Source of the DNA: Piper betle
Taxonomy: Eukaryota; Streptophyta; Magnoliopsida; Piperales; Piperaceae
NCBI GenBank assembly: GCA_033002965.1
Contig: JAURVB010010314.1
Coordinates: 1 to 64,000, forward strand
Length of the DNA: 64,000 nucleotides
Reading direction: 5' to 3'
Position 1 is the first letter of the stretch. The number at the start of each line of letters is the position of its first letter. The notes below the pieces were generated by a model, which saw only the letters and a program-made list of their open reading frames with translations, had not been told where the DNA came from and searched no databases. Of this stretch, positions 38,301 through 49,769 are shown piece after piece. The position numbers and the translations under genes are program-made.

Positions 38301-39342
38301 TTCAACCAAGACCTAGGTCTAGATAATCCACTCACACTTCCAACACCTTGGAATTTTACATACAAGATTAATACGTAAGCAACAAACTTACAAAGCATTT
38401 AGCAAGCTTGTCTTTGGCTAATACAACTTTTAGATAAAAATGATGGTTACACGCAATATTATCTGCCATTTCAATGCTCTATGCTTGAAAGCTTTCAAGA
38501 GTTCTAAAAACACCCTCAAAGGTCCTATTTATAGTCCAAGGTCTCCTCTCCAAGAAAAGTAGTCATTTTGCCTTTAAAATTACCACATTATCCTCTCCAA
38601 TAACTAATTTTTCCAAAATTAGGCCTCAATCATCTACCAATCGTTTTCCAATCGGCCTTTAGATGTCAGTCGACCATCGATTGTTCACCCAAACTCTTGT
38701 TGATTGCTTGAATACACTCAAACTTCAAATTTTGTCATAAGTCTACCCACAATTGGTTACCGATCAATTTGCTGATTGGTTTGACAAAGTTCTATCGATC
38801 ATCTAGTGAACTCCACTGAGCTCTCGATTAGTTATAGATTGACCTGAAAATGGTTAACCACTTTTAAAAAAATAACTAAGCCTACCCGTTTATATTAATT
38901 GTGTCGGGTTATTACACACTCTTTTGATTTGCACGCTTAAGTTGTCTTATTCTAGTAACACTTTTATTAAGTTCTGGTTTGAATGGAATCTTTTTCCACC
39001 CCTTAATCACATTTGTCGGGAAGTCTTACAAAAAATGCTTTATGTTGAGAAAGCTTATTTGATTTTATTATTATGATATGTAATTATAAAAAAAATAGCA
39101 TCTTAGTTTCATCCTTTGGAATAAATTTTCGAGTTTCCAATCTTTGTTAATTACCCACAAATGAGGTGATCAACAGTAATTACCCGTATTAACACAAAAT
39201 TTGATTTAAAAATTGTATGTCCTAACAAGTTCTACATGATTCTACAACAACCTAAATGACATCATGGCAAAAACGTGAGAAAAGGGTGAGAAAACACAAG
39301 TACCTTGCATGACAAATGACCTCATTGTGGAGGAGGACAACC

Positions 39343-39790
39343 TGTAACGATCGAGACTAAGTGCAAACTGATAGGCTTAGTTATTTATTAAAAAATGATT
39401 AATTAAGTTGAAGATCTTAAGCACATCTACACTAATATATTGTATCTTACCTCCTGCAGGTATTAGATCTGGGACTAGCTTGAGTAACTAATTGGAGGAT
39501 ATTATATTCTACCTACCATAAGAAAATTCTGACATCAAAATTCCATTCAATAGCTCTTGGGCATAACTAAATCTGTCTACACAGATCCCCAACATCCAAC
39601 ACAATCCCGGGTTGGCTTTAATATCTCCTGAAGGACCCAGCCCAAAGTGCATACTGATGCTTGACCATTTCTTCAAAAGTGATAATCAAGTCAAAAATCC
39701 TAAACACATCCATACAAATATACTTAATCTTATCCAAATAGATATAAGATATGAGACTAACTGGAGAAACTAATTGGAAGATATCATACA
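39343..39790 (-). mobile_element. Diverged TRIM-like element
   Basis: Two minus-strand LTR-like blocks, 39343-39506 and 39629-39790, share 'aagtgca...actgatgcttga/aggctta' and 'tattagat...gggact/gagact'. The first opens TGTAACGATCGAGAC and the second TGAAGGACCCAGCCC. Between them 'ctacctaccataagaaaatt' corresponds to the TRIM PPT side. No intact PBS. The left arm lacks the insertion. An ancient relative of the TRIM family. Confidence 0.6.
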
Positions 39791-40154
39791 AATCGATCGT
39801 TGAAACAAGGCAAAGAAGGTGTCGAGAATTGACGAAGAGGAGTGGAGAAGGTGAGGAGGAGGAGGATAAGAGGGAGTGACGGCATGGAGGAGTGGAGAAG
39901 AGGGGAAGAGTCAAGGGGGTGTAAGATTTTTAAGAAACGCAATGTGAAACCAATGCCACAAAGCACGATAATGACCACCACGGTCTTGGTTAGAAAACCC
40001 CACATGCTAGTTAATGAGGATTGTAGTATAACTAGCACCACGACATTGAATGCGCCAGTGAATAAATTACATACCGTGCGAATGCCGCAGCCTTGGCCCC
40101 TCAGTGTCACGACACTGAGTGCTGAAACTACACAAAACTAGGGCAAATGATCAA
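39791..40154. other. Unassigned block inserted with the diverged TRIM
   Basis: A G/A-rich stretch ('gaggaggaggataagaggg') followed by ordinary-composition DNA, absent from the left arm. Overlapping open frames of about 100 residues run on both strands with no recognisable domain. It may be a leader of another decayed LTR element. Confidence 0.35.
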
Positions 40155-40275
40155 GGTGTGAGGGAAAATCATTCAGGGCTAGCTAGGGTAAGCTCTAAGG
40201 CACATCTAGGGTCATCAAGGTGCTCCTTAAATGCCATTCCATGCAGCTATAACTCTAATAATAAGCTGCGCCATA

Positions 40276-40554
40276 CTCCAAACATGCACGAAAGACAACC
40301 TAAAATTGCTAATCTACTAACACATAGCAAAGAGGAGCTAAAAATAGCTACTAAGCTACATCAAGGGAGCCTCAGTTACTAAATCTGCAACATATGAGCC
40401 CTTGCTCCCAAAACTACATACTATAAGATAAAAGCCTCTGCTATTGGTGCTCAACTAGATGTATCTAATAGCACTTAGAACCAACACCTTGACTAAATGT
40501 ACTAACATTAAGCATGTCCCCTGTAGTACATGGGCAGTCAAACCGAACTGGCTA
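40276..40554. other. Unassigned spacer between the right arm and family B copy 3
   Basis: No match to the left arm or to family B, and no domain in the open frames overlapping it. Confidence 0.4.
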
Positions 40555-43283
40555 ATGTTCATATTTATACAAACAACGCACACACCCTCACATCTTTTAT
40601 ATTTCACCTGTCATGGTACTCAAGTGGCAAAAGGAATAGTTAAGTTAGTGCCACAAATTCTGGAAATGTGTGCGTTATGCAGTACTCTCATACACCGTAC
40701 TAACTTAGGGTTTGAAGGAGCACTACTGTGGTCCATACATATCTCAACGTACTATGTTATTCGTGAAATCAATAAAAATGCATGTACTTATATAATAAGT
40801 TTAGGGAAGAGGCTTATATCATATATTTCTGAAGATTCAGTTCGAAAACTAACAAGGGATCTCATCCTTGCAATTTTATTAAACCTGTGTAGAAACACGA
40901 CTAAATGGCCCGACATCAGAGAGATCCGTTAAAACACCGATCATTTCGTCTTATGTCTAAAATATGATTAAACTCTACACGCAATGAGTCAAGCGGAGAG
41001 GGAGCATCTTACAGACCTATGGTCCAAGATCCAAGCTCATCAACACTACTACAGTGAGCTCGGACTCCAAAACCTACCATCGAAACCCAGTGCCAAGCAA
41101 TAGAATACTCATTTGCTCATCAACACTACTACATCTTTATATGATGCATGTTTATGGTGTGTGTTTGTGAGATCCCTCAACTTAGTCCCACATCTAATAC
41201 CTACTGGGAGAAAATCCTATTTATAAGTGGGAATGGACGATACATCTTTAACTTCCGGGGTACCCATTTTAAAGAAATAACTTAGCCCATTATGTTGCAC
41301 TTTGGGCTGGGTTGTTACAAATGGTATCAGAGCCGACCTGGTTCAGTGTTAGATAGTGGGATGGACTAGGGACGTTGGCTAGGCTGCCGGTCACGGGCCA
41401 GAAAGGTCGTGGGCTGGGGCTAGCAACGGGCCAAGAATAGGCATTTCGGGGACGAAATTCCCTAAGGTGGGTGGATTGTGAGATCCCTCAACTTAGTCCC
41501 ACATCTAATACCTACTTGGAGAAAATCCTGTTTATAAGTGGGAATAGACTATAGATCTTTAACTTCTGGGGCACCCATTTTAAAGAAATGACTTAGCCCA
41601 TTACGTTGCACTTTGGGCTGGGTCATTACAAATGGTATCAGAGCCGACCTGGTTTCGTGTTAGATGGTGGGATGGACTAGGGACGTTGGCTAGGCTGCCG
41701 GTCACTGGCCAAAAAGGTCGTGGGCTGGGGTTAGCAACGGGCCAAGACTAGAAACGTTAGCTAGGTTGCCGGTCACGGGCCAAAAAGGACATGGGTTGGG
41801 GCTAGCAACGGGCCAAGAATAAGCATTTTGGGGACGAAATTTCCTAAGTTGGGTGGATTGTGAGATCCCTCAACTTAGTCCCACATCTAATACCTACTGG
41901 GAGAAAATCCTTTTTATAAGTGGGAATGGACTATAGATCTTTAACTTTCGGGGTACCCATTTTAAAGAAATGACTTAGCCTATTACGTTGCACTTTAGGC
42001 TGTGTCATTACAAATGGTATCAGAGCCGACCTGGTTCCGTGTTAGATGGTGGGATGGACTAGGGCGTTGGCTATGCTGCCGGTCACGGGCCAAGAAAAGG
42101 TCGTGGGCTGGGGTTAGCAATGGGCCACGACTAGAAACGTTAGCTAGGCTGCCAGTCACGGGCTAGAAAGGACGTGGGTTGGGGCTAGAAACAGGCTAAG
42201 AATAGTCATTTCGGGGACGAAATTTCCTAAGGTGGGTAGATTGTGAGATCGCTCAACTTAGTCCCACATCTAATACCTACTGGGAGAAGATCTTGTTTAT
42301 AAGTGGAAATGGACTATAAATCTTTAACTTCTGGGTACCCATTTTAAAGAAATGACTTAGCCCATTACGTTTACTTTAGGCTGGGTCGTTACAGTGTTCA
42401 TATCATCAATACAACTTAATAGAGAAAACAGTGCTGATAAGCCTATAACAAAAATCCTAGCATGTAAATCGAGACTTAATAATAGCACAAATAAGAAATA
42501 ATTAATAATCATTCAATTAAATAAATAAAATAAAATAAACATGAACAAAAAATAATATCTATGAATATATACACCATAAATAACAATAATTAATCACATA
42601 AGCATTCATAATAGTCAACAAAAATATAAATAATAAGAAATGAATAATCATGAATAAATAAATAAAATAATTAATAAATAAAGAAAATCACTCATAATAT
42701 ACAAACATGCTAAACAATATGAATATACATCTAAACTAACGTAGAGGTTCTCGAATTACCAAAAACGGTCAAGAAATGGCCGAAAATAGGTTGAATCGGA
42801 CCGAACCAAGCTGAACCAACTCGGTCTAGGTTAATTGGAAAACTGGGCTGGGTTGACTAGGCAAACATGAACTGGACTTGAACTCGGGCATGTCAGGCGG
42901 ACTCGGACATGGGCTGGGAGGCTAGTGAGCATGATTCGACAGGCAAACGTGATGTGGGTAAATGGGCCAGACGGGGCAGCGGTTCCCTTCGCTGGAAACG
43001 CCGACGGCGGTGTGGCTGGGGTCATCACCAGTCGGGATTTATGGGGGACCAAAGGTAGAAGTGGTGGTGGTGATGATCAGTGGAGTCTAGCCACTAGTGT
43101 GGAGATGTCGCTGCCGGCGATTGTGGCCACAACGGTGGTCGTGGATGGTCTTAAAATAGAGACCTCGGTAAGATGAAGCTTTTCGGGTAGTCAGCTTTGC
43201 TAGAGGATAGTCGCCAGTGCCAAAAAATGGGCCAAAAGGGTGGCAACGGTGGCAGAAATAAACAGCAAAATACCACATAAGGC
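40555..43283 (-). repeat. Family B LTR-like repeat, copy 3, interrupted by a TRIM array
   Basis: It matches the copies at 1540 and 50636 from 'acaccctcacatcttttata' onward, through the AT-rich block (42460-42720), 'ggttctcgaattaccaaaaa' and the GC-rich block (42830-43270). It is truncated at both ends. The TRIM array at 41166 splits it at 'ggtgtgtgtt'. Confidence 0.6.
41166..42393 (+). mobile_element. Tandem TRIM array: four LTRs, three internal regions, one perfect TSD
   Basis: LTRs at 41166-41319, 41477-41630, 41859-42012 and 42242-42393, with internal regions of 157, 228 and 229 bp (one, two and two 71-bp units). PBS copies follow LTRs 1-3 (first at 41322-41333). The whole array is bounded by gtgtt (41161-41165) and gtgtt (42394-42398), so it sits in one target site. 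LTRs 1-3 share 'gagaaaatcc' where LTR 4 and most other copies have 'gagaagatc'. Confidence 0.95.
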
Positions 43284-43778
43284 TGGCTCATAAGGCTGGC
43301 TACATGTTAGACATTGTTATGACAAATACAACACATGCTCACACACATGCGTAACCAGAATATGTAATCATACTCGTCTCTACAAGGAAAGAAGTGAACG
43401 TAGTCCATTGTGTGCTCACGATATATGGTGATCTATGGAAACTAACCACGATTTCCTCAAGCTATGATGTGGTCTAGAGGTCAAGCTGACCCAACTACAT
43501 ACCCAATCATGCTATGGGATATCCTATGAATCACGAGTGTCATAGTGGCAATAGTGTAACCTAGGAAAGATACTAGAGCGATGTACACCTTTGAAGTACA
43601 AAAATTTTTGTGTATTGCAGATCTGATCATCATTCCAAAATCAACAATAAGGCATTGCAAAGGATGGAACCTATAGCGCTAGTGTTATTAGTAAATAGTA
43701 GACAAATGATTCTTAATTGAATATTAGTTACAAACATTCTAGTGGATGGGAATACTTACTCAAAATACTATCACACAT
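43284..43778. other. Unassigned stretch
   Basis: About 500 bp of ordinary composition between family B copy 3 and the Athila-like 3' LTR. No coding domain, repeat or terminal motif recognised. Confidence 0.4.
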
Positions 43779-44678
43779 TGTTCGAATAAATTCAACGATG
43801 TGCAAGTATATACGGTCGAAATAAGTAATATAATGATAAATTTAAGTATCGTTCCATAGAGAGATAAATTTCTTTAAATTAATTAAAGAAAATGAAATGA
43901 AGAACAAAATAAAAACAATTGACTTAACTAAATCTAAATAATAACTTTAAATTAAAGGAGAAGTTAAAATGATAAAACTCGTTCTATAATCGAATTTCCC
44001 TTAACATGAATTTAATCTTTATCACATCTTACTCTTAACTTCTATTTCCTCATATTGTCAATGTAGGATAATTATATGATATGGTGATTCTCGCTCCTTC
44101 ACACTTATATTATTTTGCCTCAATTTTTACCTCCTTGTGATAATTGATTAATCAACAAAATAATGCATTAAGATTCACCTAATAATTGCATATGGTGTTA
44201 TGTATGTCCCAACCACAACAACAAACAACTCAAACGACTCGTCGTATGATAAATTATCAAAGACTAATCTAATTAATTTCACCCAAATTCTAATTAAACC
44301 TCATGATCTAAGAAATAGGTTATCAATCTACTCTTAGTATTCAGAACATGATAATTCAAACAATCTAAGTGAATAAAGAGTAAGAGGTTAAAATGAATTC
44401 AATTAAACTATGTTAATTTTTATTCTTCTATAGAACAAAGTAAAGGATTACTTCATAATAAAAACATAAAACATTATAAAAAAGACATTATTCCTCATTA
44501 TGAAAAGAAAAAGTTAAAACAACTAAAACTACTTCTAAGTCAAAAGTTGAGATAACTCAAACAACAAATGACCACTCCTTTATATAGAAAATGGATACCC
44601 AGGAGGTATAAGAATTTGAGGAAGGATTCCACAACTTGAGGTGGTCTAATTGATTATGATTTCCGATGATGTTTCCAA
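43779..44678 (-). repeat. 3' LTR of the Athila-like element (outer limit approximate)
   Basis: Its 43779-44370 part matches 48762-49319. It extends further than the 5' copy and includes a TATA box. The sequence below 43779 shows no PBS, as expected for a 3' LTR. The U3 start was not located precisely. Confidence 0.65.
44578..44586 (-). promoter_or_regulatory. TATA box of the Athila-like LTR
   Basis: On the minus strand 'ttctatataaaggagtgg' is a strong plant TATA context in the U3 part of the LTR. Confidence 0.55.
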
Positions 44679-44767
44679 CTCCCCAACAATGGCGCCAAAG
44701 CTATGTAAAGCCATCCTCATCGAGCTTTGCCAACACCAAAAATTGTAGCCATCAATGGGTGGAGTCC

Positions 44768-45172
44768 TGTAACGACCCAGCCCAAAGTGCAACATAATGG
44801 GCTAAGTCATTTCTTTAAAATGGGTACCCCGAAAGTTAAAGATCTATAGTCCATTCCCACTTATAAACAGGATCTTCTCCCAGTAGGTATTAGATGTGGG
44901 ACTAAGTTGAGGGATCTCACAATCTACCCACCTTAGGAAATTTCGTCCCCGAAATGCCTATTCTTGGCCCGTTGCTAGCCCCAGCCCACGACCTTTCTGG
45001 CCCGTGACTGGCAGCCTAGCCAACGTTTCTAGTCTTGGCCCGTTGTTAACCCCAACCCACGACCTTTTTGGCCCGCGACCGGCAGCCTGGCCAACGTCCC
45101 TAGTCCATCCCACCATCTAACACGGAACCAGGTCGGCTCTGATACCATTTGTAACGACCCAGCCTAAAGTGC
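44768..45172 (-). mobile_element. TRIM element with truncated second LTR
   Basis: LTR 44768-44921, a 228-bp internal region with two 71-bp units and an intact reverse PBS 'gctctgatacca', then a second LTR starting at 45150 that stops after about 23 bp and gives way to Athila 3' sequence. The LTR is close to the young TRIM form ('ggtaccccgaaagttaaag'). Confidence 0.9.
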
Positions 45173-46245
45173 ATTCCATAAATATAGTAGCGAGTTGACC
45201 TAATATAAAAATTAATTTTGTTTTGATTTTCTATTAGCTACCTGCTGCATTTTCTTTTATTCTTTTATTTCAAACCAGTGGAAGCTCATTGCTTCATCTT
45301 GTGTGTACCAGTGGAAGATCATTGCCTCATCCTTTTTCCTATTTTCTTCTTTTTTTTATTTTTTATTTTACAAAGTAAAGCGCGAGTAAAATCCGCATTA
45401 TCTACTCAATCACCACTCTATGAAAAGCAATGCTATCTACTCAATCACCCCATATTACTTAAAGTTTCATCCTAGTTAGAATTTAGAACGAATTCAAAAC
45501 ATTAGGGTGCTAGGATTCAAGCAACCAGATATATTTTCAATAAAAAGAACAAGGTTAAAATAAGGGTAATCAAATAAACACTTATAATAAAGGCCATAAA
45601 ATTGTGTGCAGAAGATAATACATATTAGGTAGACTTGAAGAAAGGCCTAGACTCATCAAAAAGAATTGCCTAAGTCATTTTCCATCTACGTGAAAAGCCA
45701 AATATTTCACCTCGAAAGTCACCAGGGTAAATTCTAAAAGTCATGACCATCTTGTACAATCCTTATTGTAAAACATTTATTAAAATCCTCTAAACCAAAA
45801 GATTGTGAAAATAATATAAGGTAGAGAACCAATACTCGAATGTAATCATTTACTCAGTTCATCCCTCATATCAATTAATCAAGGTTTCCCAAGAAAGGTA
45901 AGACTAATTCACAGGTATCTATCATTGAACCAAGAGACTAATATAATATTGCATAATAATTTTTTTACACTAAACTACACACACACATACACACACACAC
46001 ACACACACACATATATACATATCTAAAGCTAAGCATGAACAATATGCACAGAATTAAGGATTCATACTAAACATTGTCCTCAATGTTGAAAAAAATAAAA
46101 ATAAAAAAAAGAAAAAGAAGTGAAAGAGAACTCCCTCATATCAATTAGTCGGTGTATAATTATCATGAATAATTGAATTTGCATTTGACCTATTCTTTGG
46201 TTGCCTCCTAAGAAGCACTTGGTTTAACGTCTATAGCCAAACCAT
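45173..46245 (-). other. 3' untranslated region of the Athila-like element
   Basis: On the minus strand it begins next to 'gacgttaaaccaagtgcttc' and 'ttaggaggcaacc' and includes 'caacattgaggacaatgttt', phrases typical of the 3' UTR of Athila/Tat elements. A CA/GT microsatellite lies at about 45976-46018 and a pyrimidine-rich tract near 46085-46125. No gene seen. Confidence 0.65.
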
Positions 46246-46259
46246 CTTGATGGGGTTGA

Positions 46260-47376
46260 GTCATCATTGGTGCTTTACAGCTGGACTACATCCATCTACT
46301 AAATTGATCATATGCATATAAAAGGATGGATCGATGCCTTTTATGTCTGCTATAGCTGACTTGTGATCCAAGCAATAGCTGACTTGTGATCCTTTAATAT
46401 TCTATTCAACTTCTCTTTCTATAACATAGTTAGCTCTGAAGAAATAATAGCAGGAAGAGTGTCATTAGGCCCTAAGAAAGTATACTTGAGATGTTTTGGA
46501 AGCTGCTTTAGCTCCAAAATAGTGGTACTTCAACTAATGGCAGCAATCTGTGAAATGGTAGATCTATGGTTTTGACAACTTTGAATCTCCTAGGCAAGGT
46601 TGGTTGTGAATTTAATACTTAACCATCTCTTCTACATTAGTATAGTCTTTACAAAGAGAATTTATGGCCTTATGTAATGAATCACACAACTAATCCCCTT
46701 TGTACATTATTTTATCAAATAGTTTAATTTTAATACAATCATATGTTGCATCCGGGCAATTCATGGATTTAAATATATTATATGTGACAAAATCGTTGTT
46801 TACCTTAAGTGTACATTTCCAGCAACTACGTCGATTAGTGTTCTCCCAATTATCAAGAAGCCTATCCTGACAATGAGTGATATATTGTCATTCCTTCCTT
46901 CTATTTCAAGCACCACAAAATCTGCGGGAAAGATAAATTTGTCAACATTTATTAAAACATCTTCAATGACTCCTTTAGGATATACCAATGACCAGTCATC
47001 CAACTGGAGTGTGATGTTAGTAGGAGCAATATCCTGGACTCCTAACCTTTTAAAAACAGAAAAAGACATAAGATTAATGCTAAAACCTAAGTCGCATAAA
47101 GCATTACAATGAACATTTCCTCCAATTGAACATGAAATCACAAATTTGCCCGACTGTTTTATCTTAGGAGGTAGTTTTCTTTGGAGGACAGCACTCCATC
47201 CTCTGTAATGGCCACAACTTCATTGTCATCTATCTTCCTTTTCTTTGCTAGAATATTCTTCAAGTATTTTACATAATTAAGCATCTTTTCAAGTGCTTCA
47301 GCGAATGGTATGTTAATTTGTACTTTCTTAAATATGTCAAGAAAATTTTTTGAAATATTTTTCATCACTTTGTTTC
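46260..47376 (-). pseudogene. Athila-like protease and RT N-terminus remnant
   Basis: 47159-47368 is the gag-protease linker ('INIPFAEALEKMLNYVKYLK'). 46800-47141 is an aspartic protease: 'CDLGFSINLMSFSVFKRLG' with the Asp of the Athila-type DLG motif kept, then 'KFIFPADFVVLEIEG' and 'GRTLIDVVAG'. Broken pre-RT sequence follows ('ELKQLPKHLKYTFLGPNDTL', 'KEKLNRILKDHKSAIA') up to the RT start 'IADIKGIDPSFYMHMI'. An in-frame stop interrupts between 'SSELTML' and 'KEKLN'. Sequence after the RT start is replaced by 3' UTR at about 46250. Confidence 0.88.
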
Positions 47377-47377
47377 C

Positions 47378-48514
47378 TCAATCTAGAAAGAAATGGTACC
47401 TTTTTCTCGACCTCTTGTGTATGTACCTCATATTTGTCTTTCCCTTTGCTTCCGAGTGAGCTAACCAATGTAATGGGTTCATGTTCGTTGTTTGGCTTTT
47501 CATCTTTTTCCTTAACCTCATTGGGCCGAAATGGTTCTTGTTAATAATACCACTCCAGGTTGTTACGGCTTTGCAATGCTTTTGACCATCTTCCTTGGTT
47601 GTTCTAGTTGGCTGGGAAGTACACTCTGTTCCGGTTGTTGCTGCTAATTTTGCATGAATTGTTGCATAGTTTGTTACATAGAATTGAACATTTGGATCAA
47701 ATCCGATTGTTGTGGCTGAATAGGAAGTAAAGGGGGTCGAGAATGTTGTGAGGGTGGGTGGCGGATTATTGAGGATAGTAGCGAATTGTGGCGAATTATT
47801 CCATGAAAAGTTGGGGTTATTACGCCAGCCCGCATTGCAAGTATTGGAATAGGGATTGTTATTTCTATTAAAGTTGTCTACGCAGTTAACTTGATCTGCT
47901 GCACATTGACCATTAGAATGTTCTTCTCCATACCATTCACACCTTGGCTCCATAGAAAGTTTGAAGTTAAATCTATCTTTCTATACCATGGTTGAGACAC
48001 TTTTTCAATAATTTTTTAAATCTTTTCCATGCCTCAAAGAGAGACTCACCATCAAACTGAAAAAAAGATAAAATTTTGTTACGTAATCTAGTAGTTTGAG
48101 AAGGAGGAAACTATTTTCACAAAAAATTTTCAAACAACTCATCCCAAGTGGTAATTAATCTAATGATGACAACCACTCTTTCTCACTTCTTGTTGATAAG
48201 AATGGAAATAAGCGAAGGTGGAGAGTGTTGTTAAAGACACCAAGTTGCTTATATATATCACAAACCAATAGGAAATCGATGACATGCCTATTAGGATTTT
48301 CAGTAGGCAATCGACTAAATTGTCCTATAGATTATAACATGTTAAATAAAAGTGGTTTAAGCTCAAAGTAGGTTGCATGCACCGGTGGTGCAACAATACT
48401 AGGTTCTAACCCTCTTACAAGAAGTACAACCCAATATTGGATTGCCCTATTATCATCATTAGCTACTGCCACAATCGGTGGAAGTGGAGCCATTTGTTGT
48501 TGTTGTTGATCCAT
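47378..48514 (-). pseudogene. Athila/Tat-type gag remnant
   Basis: It begins with 'MDQQQQQ' at 48514 and 'PPVHATYFELKPLLFNML' (48332-48514). Broken frames then give 'ITTWDELFENFL', 'RLRNKILSFFQFDGESLFEA' and 'WKRFKKLL', the core of the Ty3-type capsid. A 191-residue frame (47378-47953) holds the C-terminal part with 'CEWYGEEHSNGQC' (the second Cys of the usual knuckle is Tyr) and 'NPYSNTCNAGWRNNPNFSW', a signature of Athila/Ogre gag. Structural nucleocapsid protein in origin; not translatable as one product here. Confidence 0.88.
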
Positions 48515-48738
48515 GGTTTTTTCTTCTAATGTTTCTTGTGCTCATCTTCTATCGGCACACAAATTTTTCAAAATCCTTTCAATTTTTGGATCACAAGAAA
48601 ACAAGGGTGACCGCACAAATGATAACAAGGAAGAAGATAATGATATAGTAATTTTTTTAAAAAAATCAGATACTAAAATCTATAAAGAAAAGAAAAAGAC
48701 CCGAAATTATAATCCTAAATTAATTAAAAAATTCAATC

Positions 48739-48755
48739 TCCCCGCAACAGCACCA
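48739..48755 (-). other. Primer-binding site region of the Athila-like element
   Basis: Minus strand TGGTGCTGTTGCGGGGA, three changes from the TGGCGCCGTTGCCGGGGA block that follows the 5' LTR in Tat-lineage elements. It lies a few bases inside the LTR end at 48762 and about 220 bp before the gag start. Confidence 0.75.
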
Positions 48756-48761
48756 AAAACT

Positions 48762-49319
48762 TGTTCAAATAATTTCAATGACATGCAAGTATATATGGTC
48801 GAAACAAGTAATATAATGATAAACTTAAGTACCGCCCCATTTAGAGATGAATTTCCTTATGTTAATACTAAAAAATAGAACTGTGAGTAAAACAACAACA
48901 AGAAAAAGATTTTTAGTTTAAGATAAAATTCGTTATAGAGTCAAATTTCCCTTAACATGAAATTAATCTTCATCACATCTTACTCTTATCTTCTATTCCC
49001 TCGAATTGTCGATCTAGGATAACTATTTGACATGGTGGCTCCTGCTCCTTTATACTTCTATTATTTTGCCTAAATTTCTACCTCCTGGTGATAATTGGTT
49101 ATTTTACAAAATAATTCATTAAGATCTGCCTTACAATCACATACGGTATTATGTATCTCCCGACCACAACAACAAACAAGTCAAAATACTCGTCATATGA
49201 TAAATTAGCAATGACTAATCTAATTAATTTTTGTAAAAATCTAATTAAACCTTATGATCTAAGAAATATGCGATCAATATACTCTTAGCATTAAGAACAT
49301 GATAATTGAAACAATCTAA
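48762..49319 (-). repeat. 5' LTR of the Athila-like element, truncated
   Basis: It matches 43779-44370 over its length and stops at 'caatctaa', where the 3' LTR continues 'gtgaataaagag'. The U3 promoter part is therefore missing, so this copy probably cannot be transcribed from its own LTR. Confidence 0.75.
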
Positions 49320-49769
49320 TTTAAGAATTATATCCAGGTTGTGACTATGCATTTCCTTGATATCCAACTGCAAGGTTTTTAAATATAAAAACAAGCAATA
49401 ATGTTGCCTAAAAATAATTTAATAAGTTTGTTTATGTTCTGAAAATTGTTTTGTAAAGAGAAAATAAGTTGTCGGGTTCTTTTTACGACTCAAAGAAATT
49501 GATGAAGAAGCTAGGAATGAGAATAGAATAAATACATACATGTCCCACCATGTGGATGTTGTTTTATGAGGAGACATTGCATTTACAGTAGTATCTATTT
49601 GGCAAGGCTAAAAGATATCTAGTAGCAAAGGAAGATGGTTGTGAGAAGAAGCATGTCGCAACTAGAGTGTTGGGATATTTTCTTATTGTACCATGAATAA
49701 AAAGATTATTCATATCACAAAAGACCATTGAACACTTGTCTTGGCATGCAAAGAATCCAGGGGTCCCTG
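49320..49769. other. Unassigned stretch before the CACTA remnant
   Basis: AT-rich, with no domain I can name. Its end ('caaagaatccaggggtccct') leads into the transposase homology and may be further decayed tnp2. Confidence 0.35.

Larger units (their letters stand above)
25475..40275 (+). repeat. Right arm of a large inverted duplication
   Basis: Colinear, in opposite orientation, with 6300-24060. From the inside out it holds a family C LTR, Reina-like RT/RNase H, integrase and 3' end, then non-coding DNA from about 32490 to 39342 and 40155 to 40275. Its own insertions are a 3.1-kb family D LTR at 29187 and a block at 39343-40154. The stretch 32490-39342 has no gene I can support: the 112-residue frame at 35951-36289 and shorter ones are not conserved as protein in the left arm. 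Confidence 0.85.
43779..49319 (-). mobile_element. Athila/Tat-type gypsy element, internally deleted, minus strand
   Basis: Related LTR sequences flank an internal region: 43779 onward (3' LTR) and 48762-49319 (5' LTR, truncated). Both open TGTTC on the plus strand and share 'tgcaagtatata...ggtcgaaa'. Between them, on the minus strand, come a PBS region, gag, protease, the first part of RT, then a jump to 3' untranslated sequence. RT palm, RNase H, integrase and any env-like ORF are gone. A TRIM has inserted at 44768. It is a non-autonomous derivative. Confidence 0.85.

Noticed and set aside
33976..38916. A single 4.9-kb LTR starting TGTAACACC and ending TTATTACA in the right arm
   Set aside because: Flanking bases (aaaag and cactc) do not match and the corresponding left-arm ends give no duplication either, so the two termini probably belong to different elements.
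6300..40275. Inverted duplication as an assembly artefact
   Set aside because: The arms are clearly diverged and carry different insertions with their own target duplications, which a collapsed or mirrored contig would not show.
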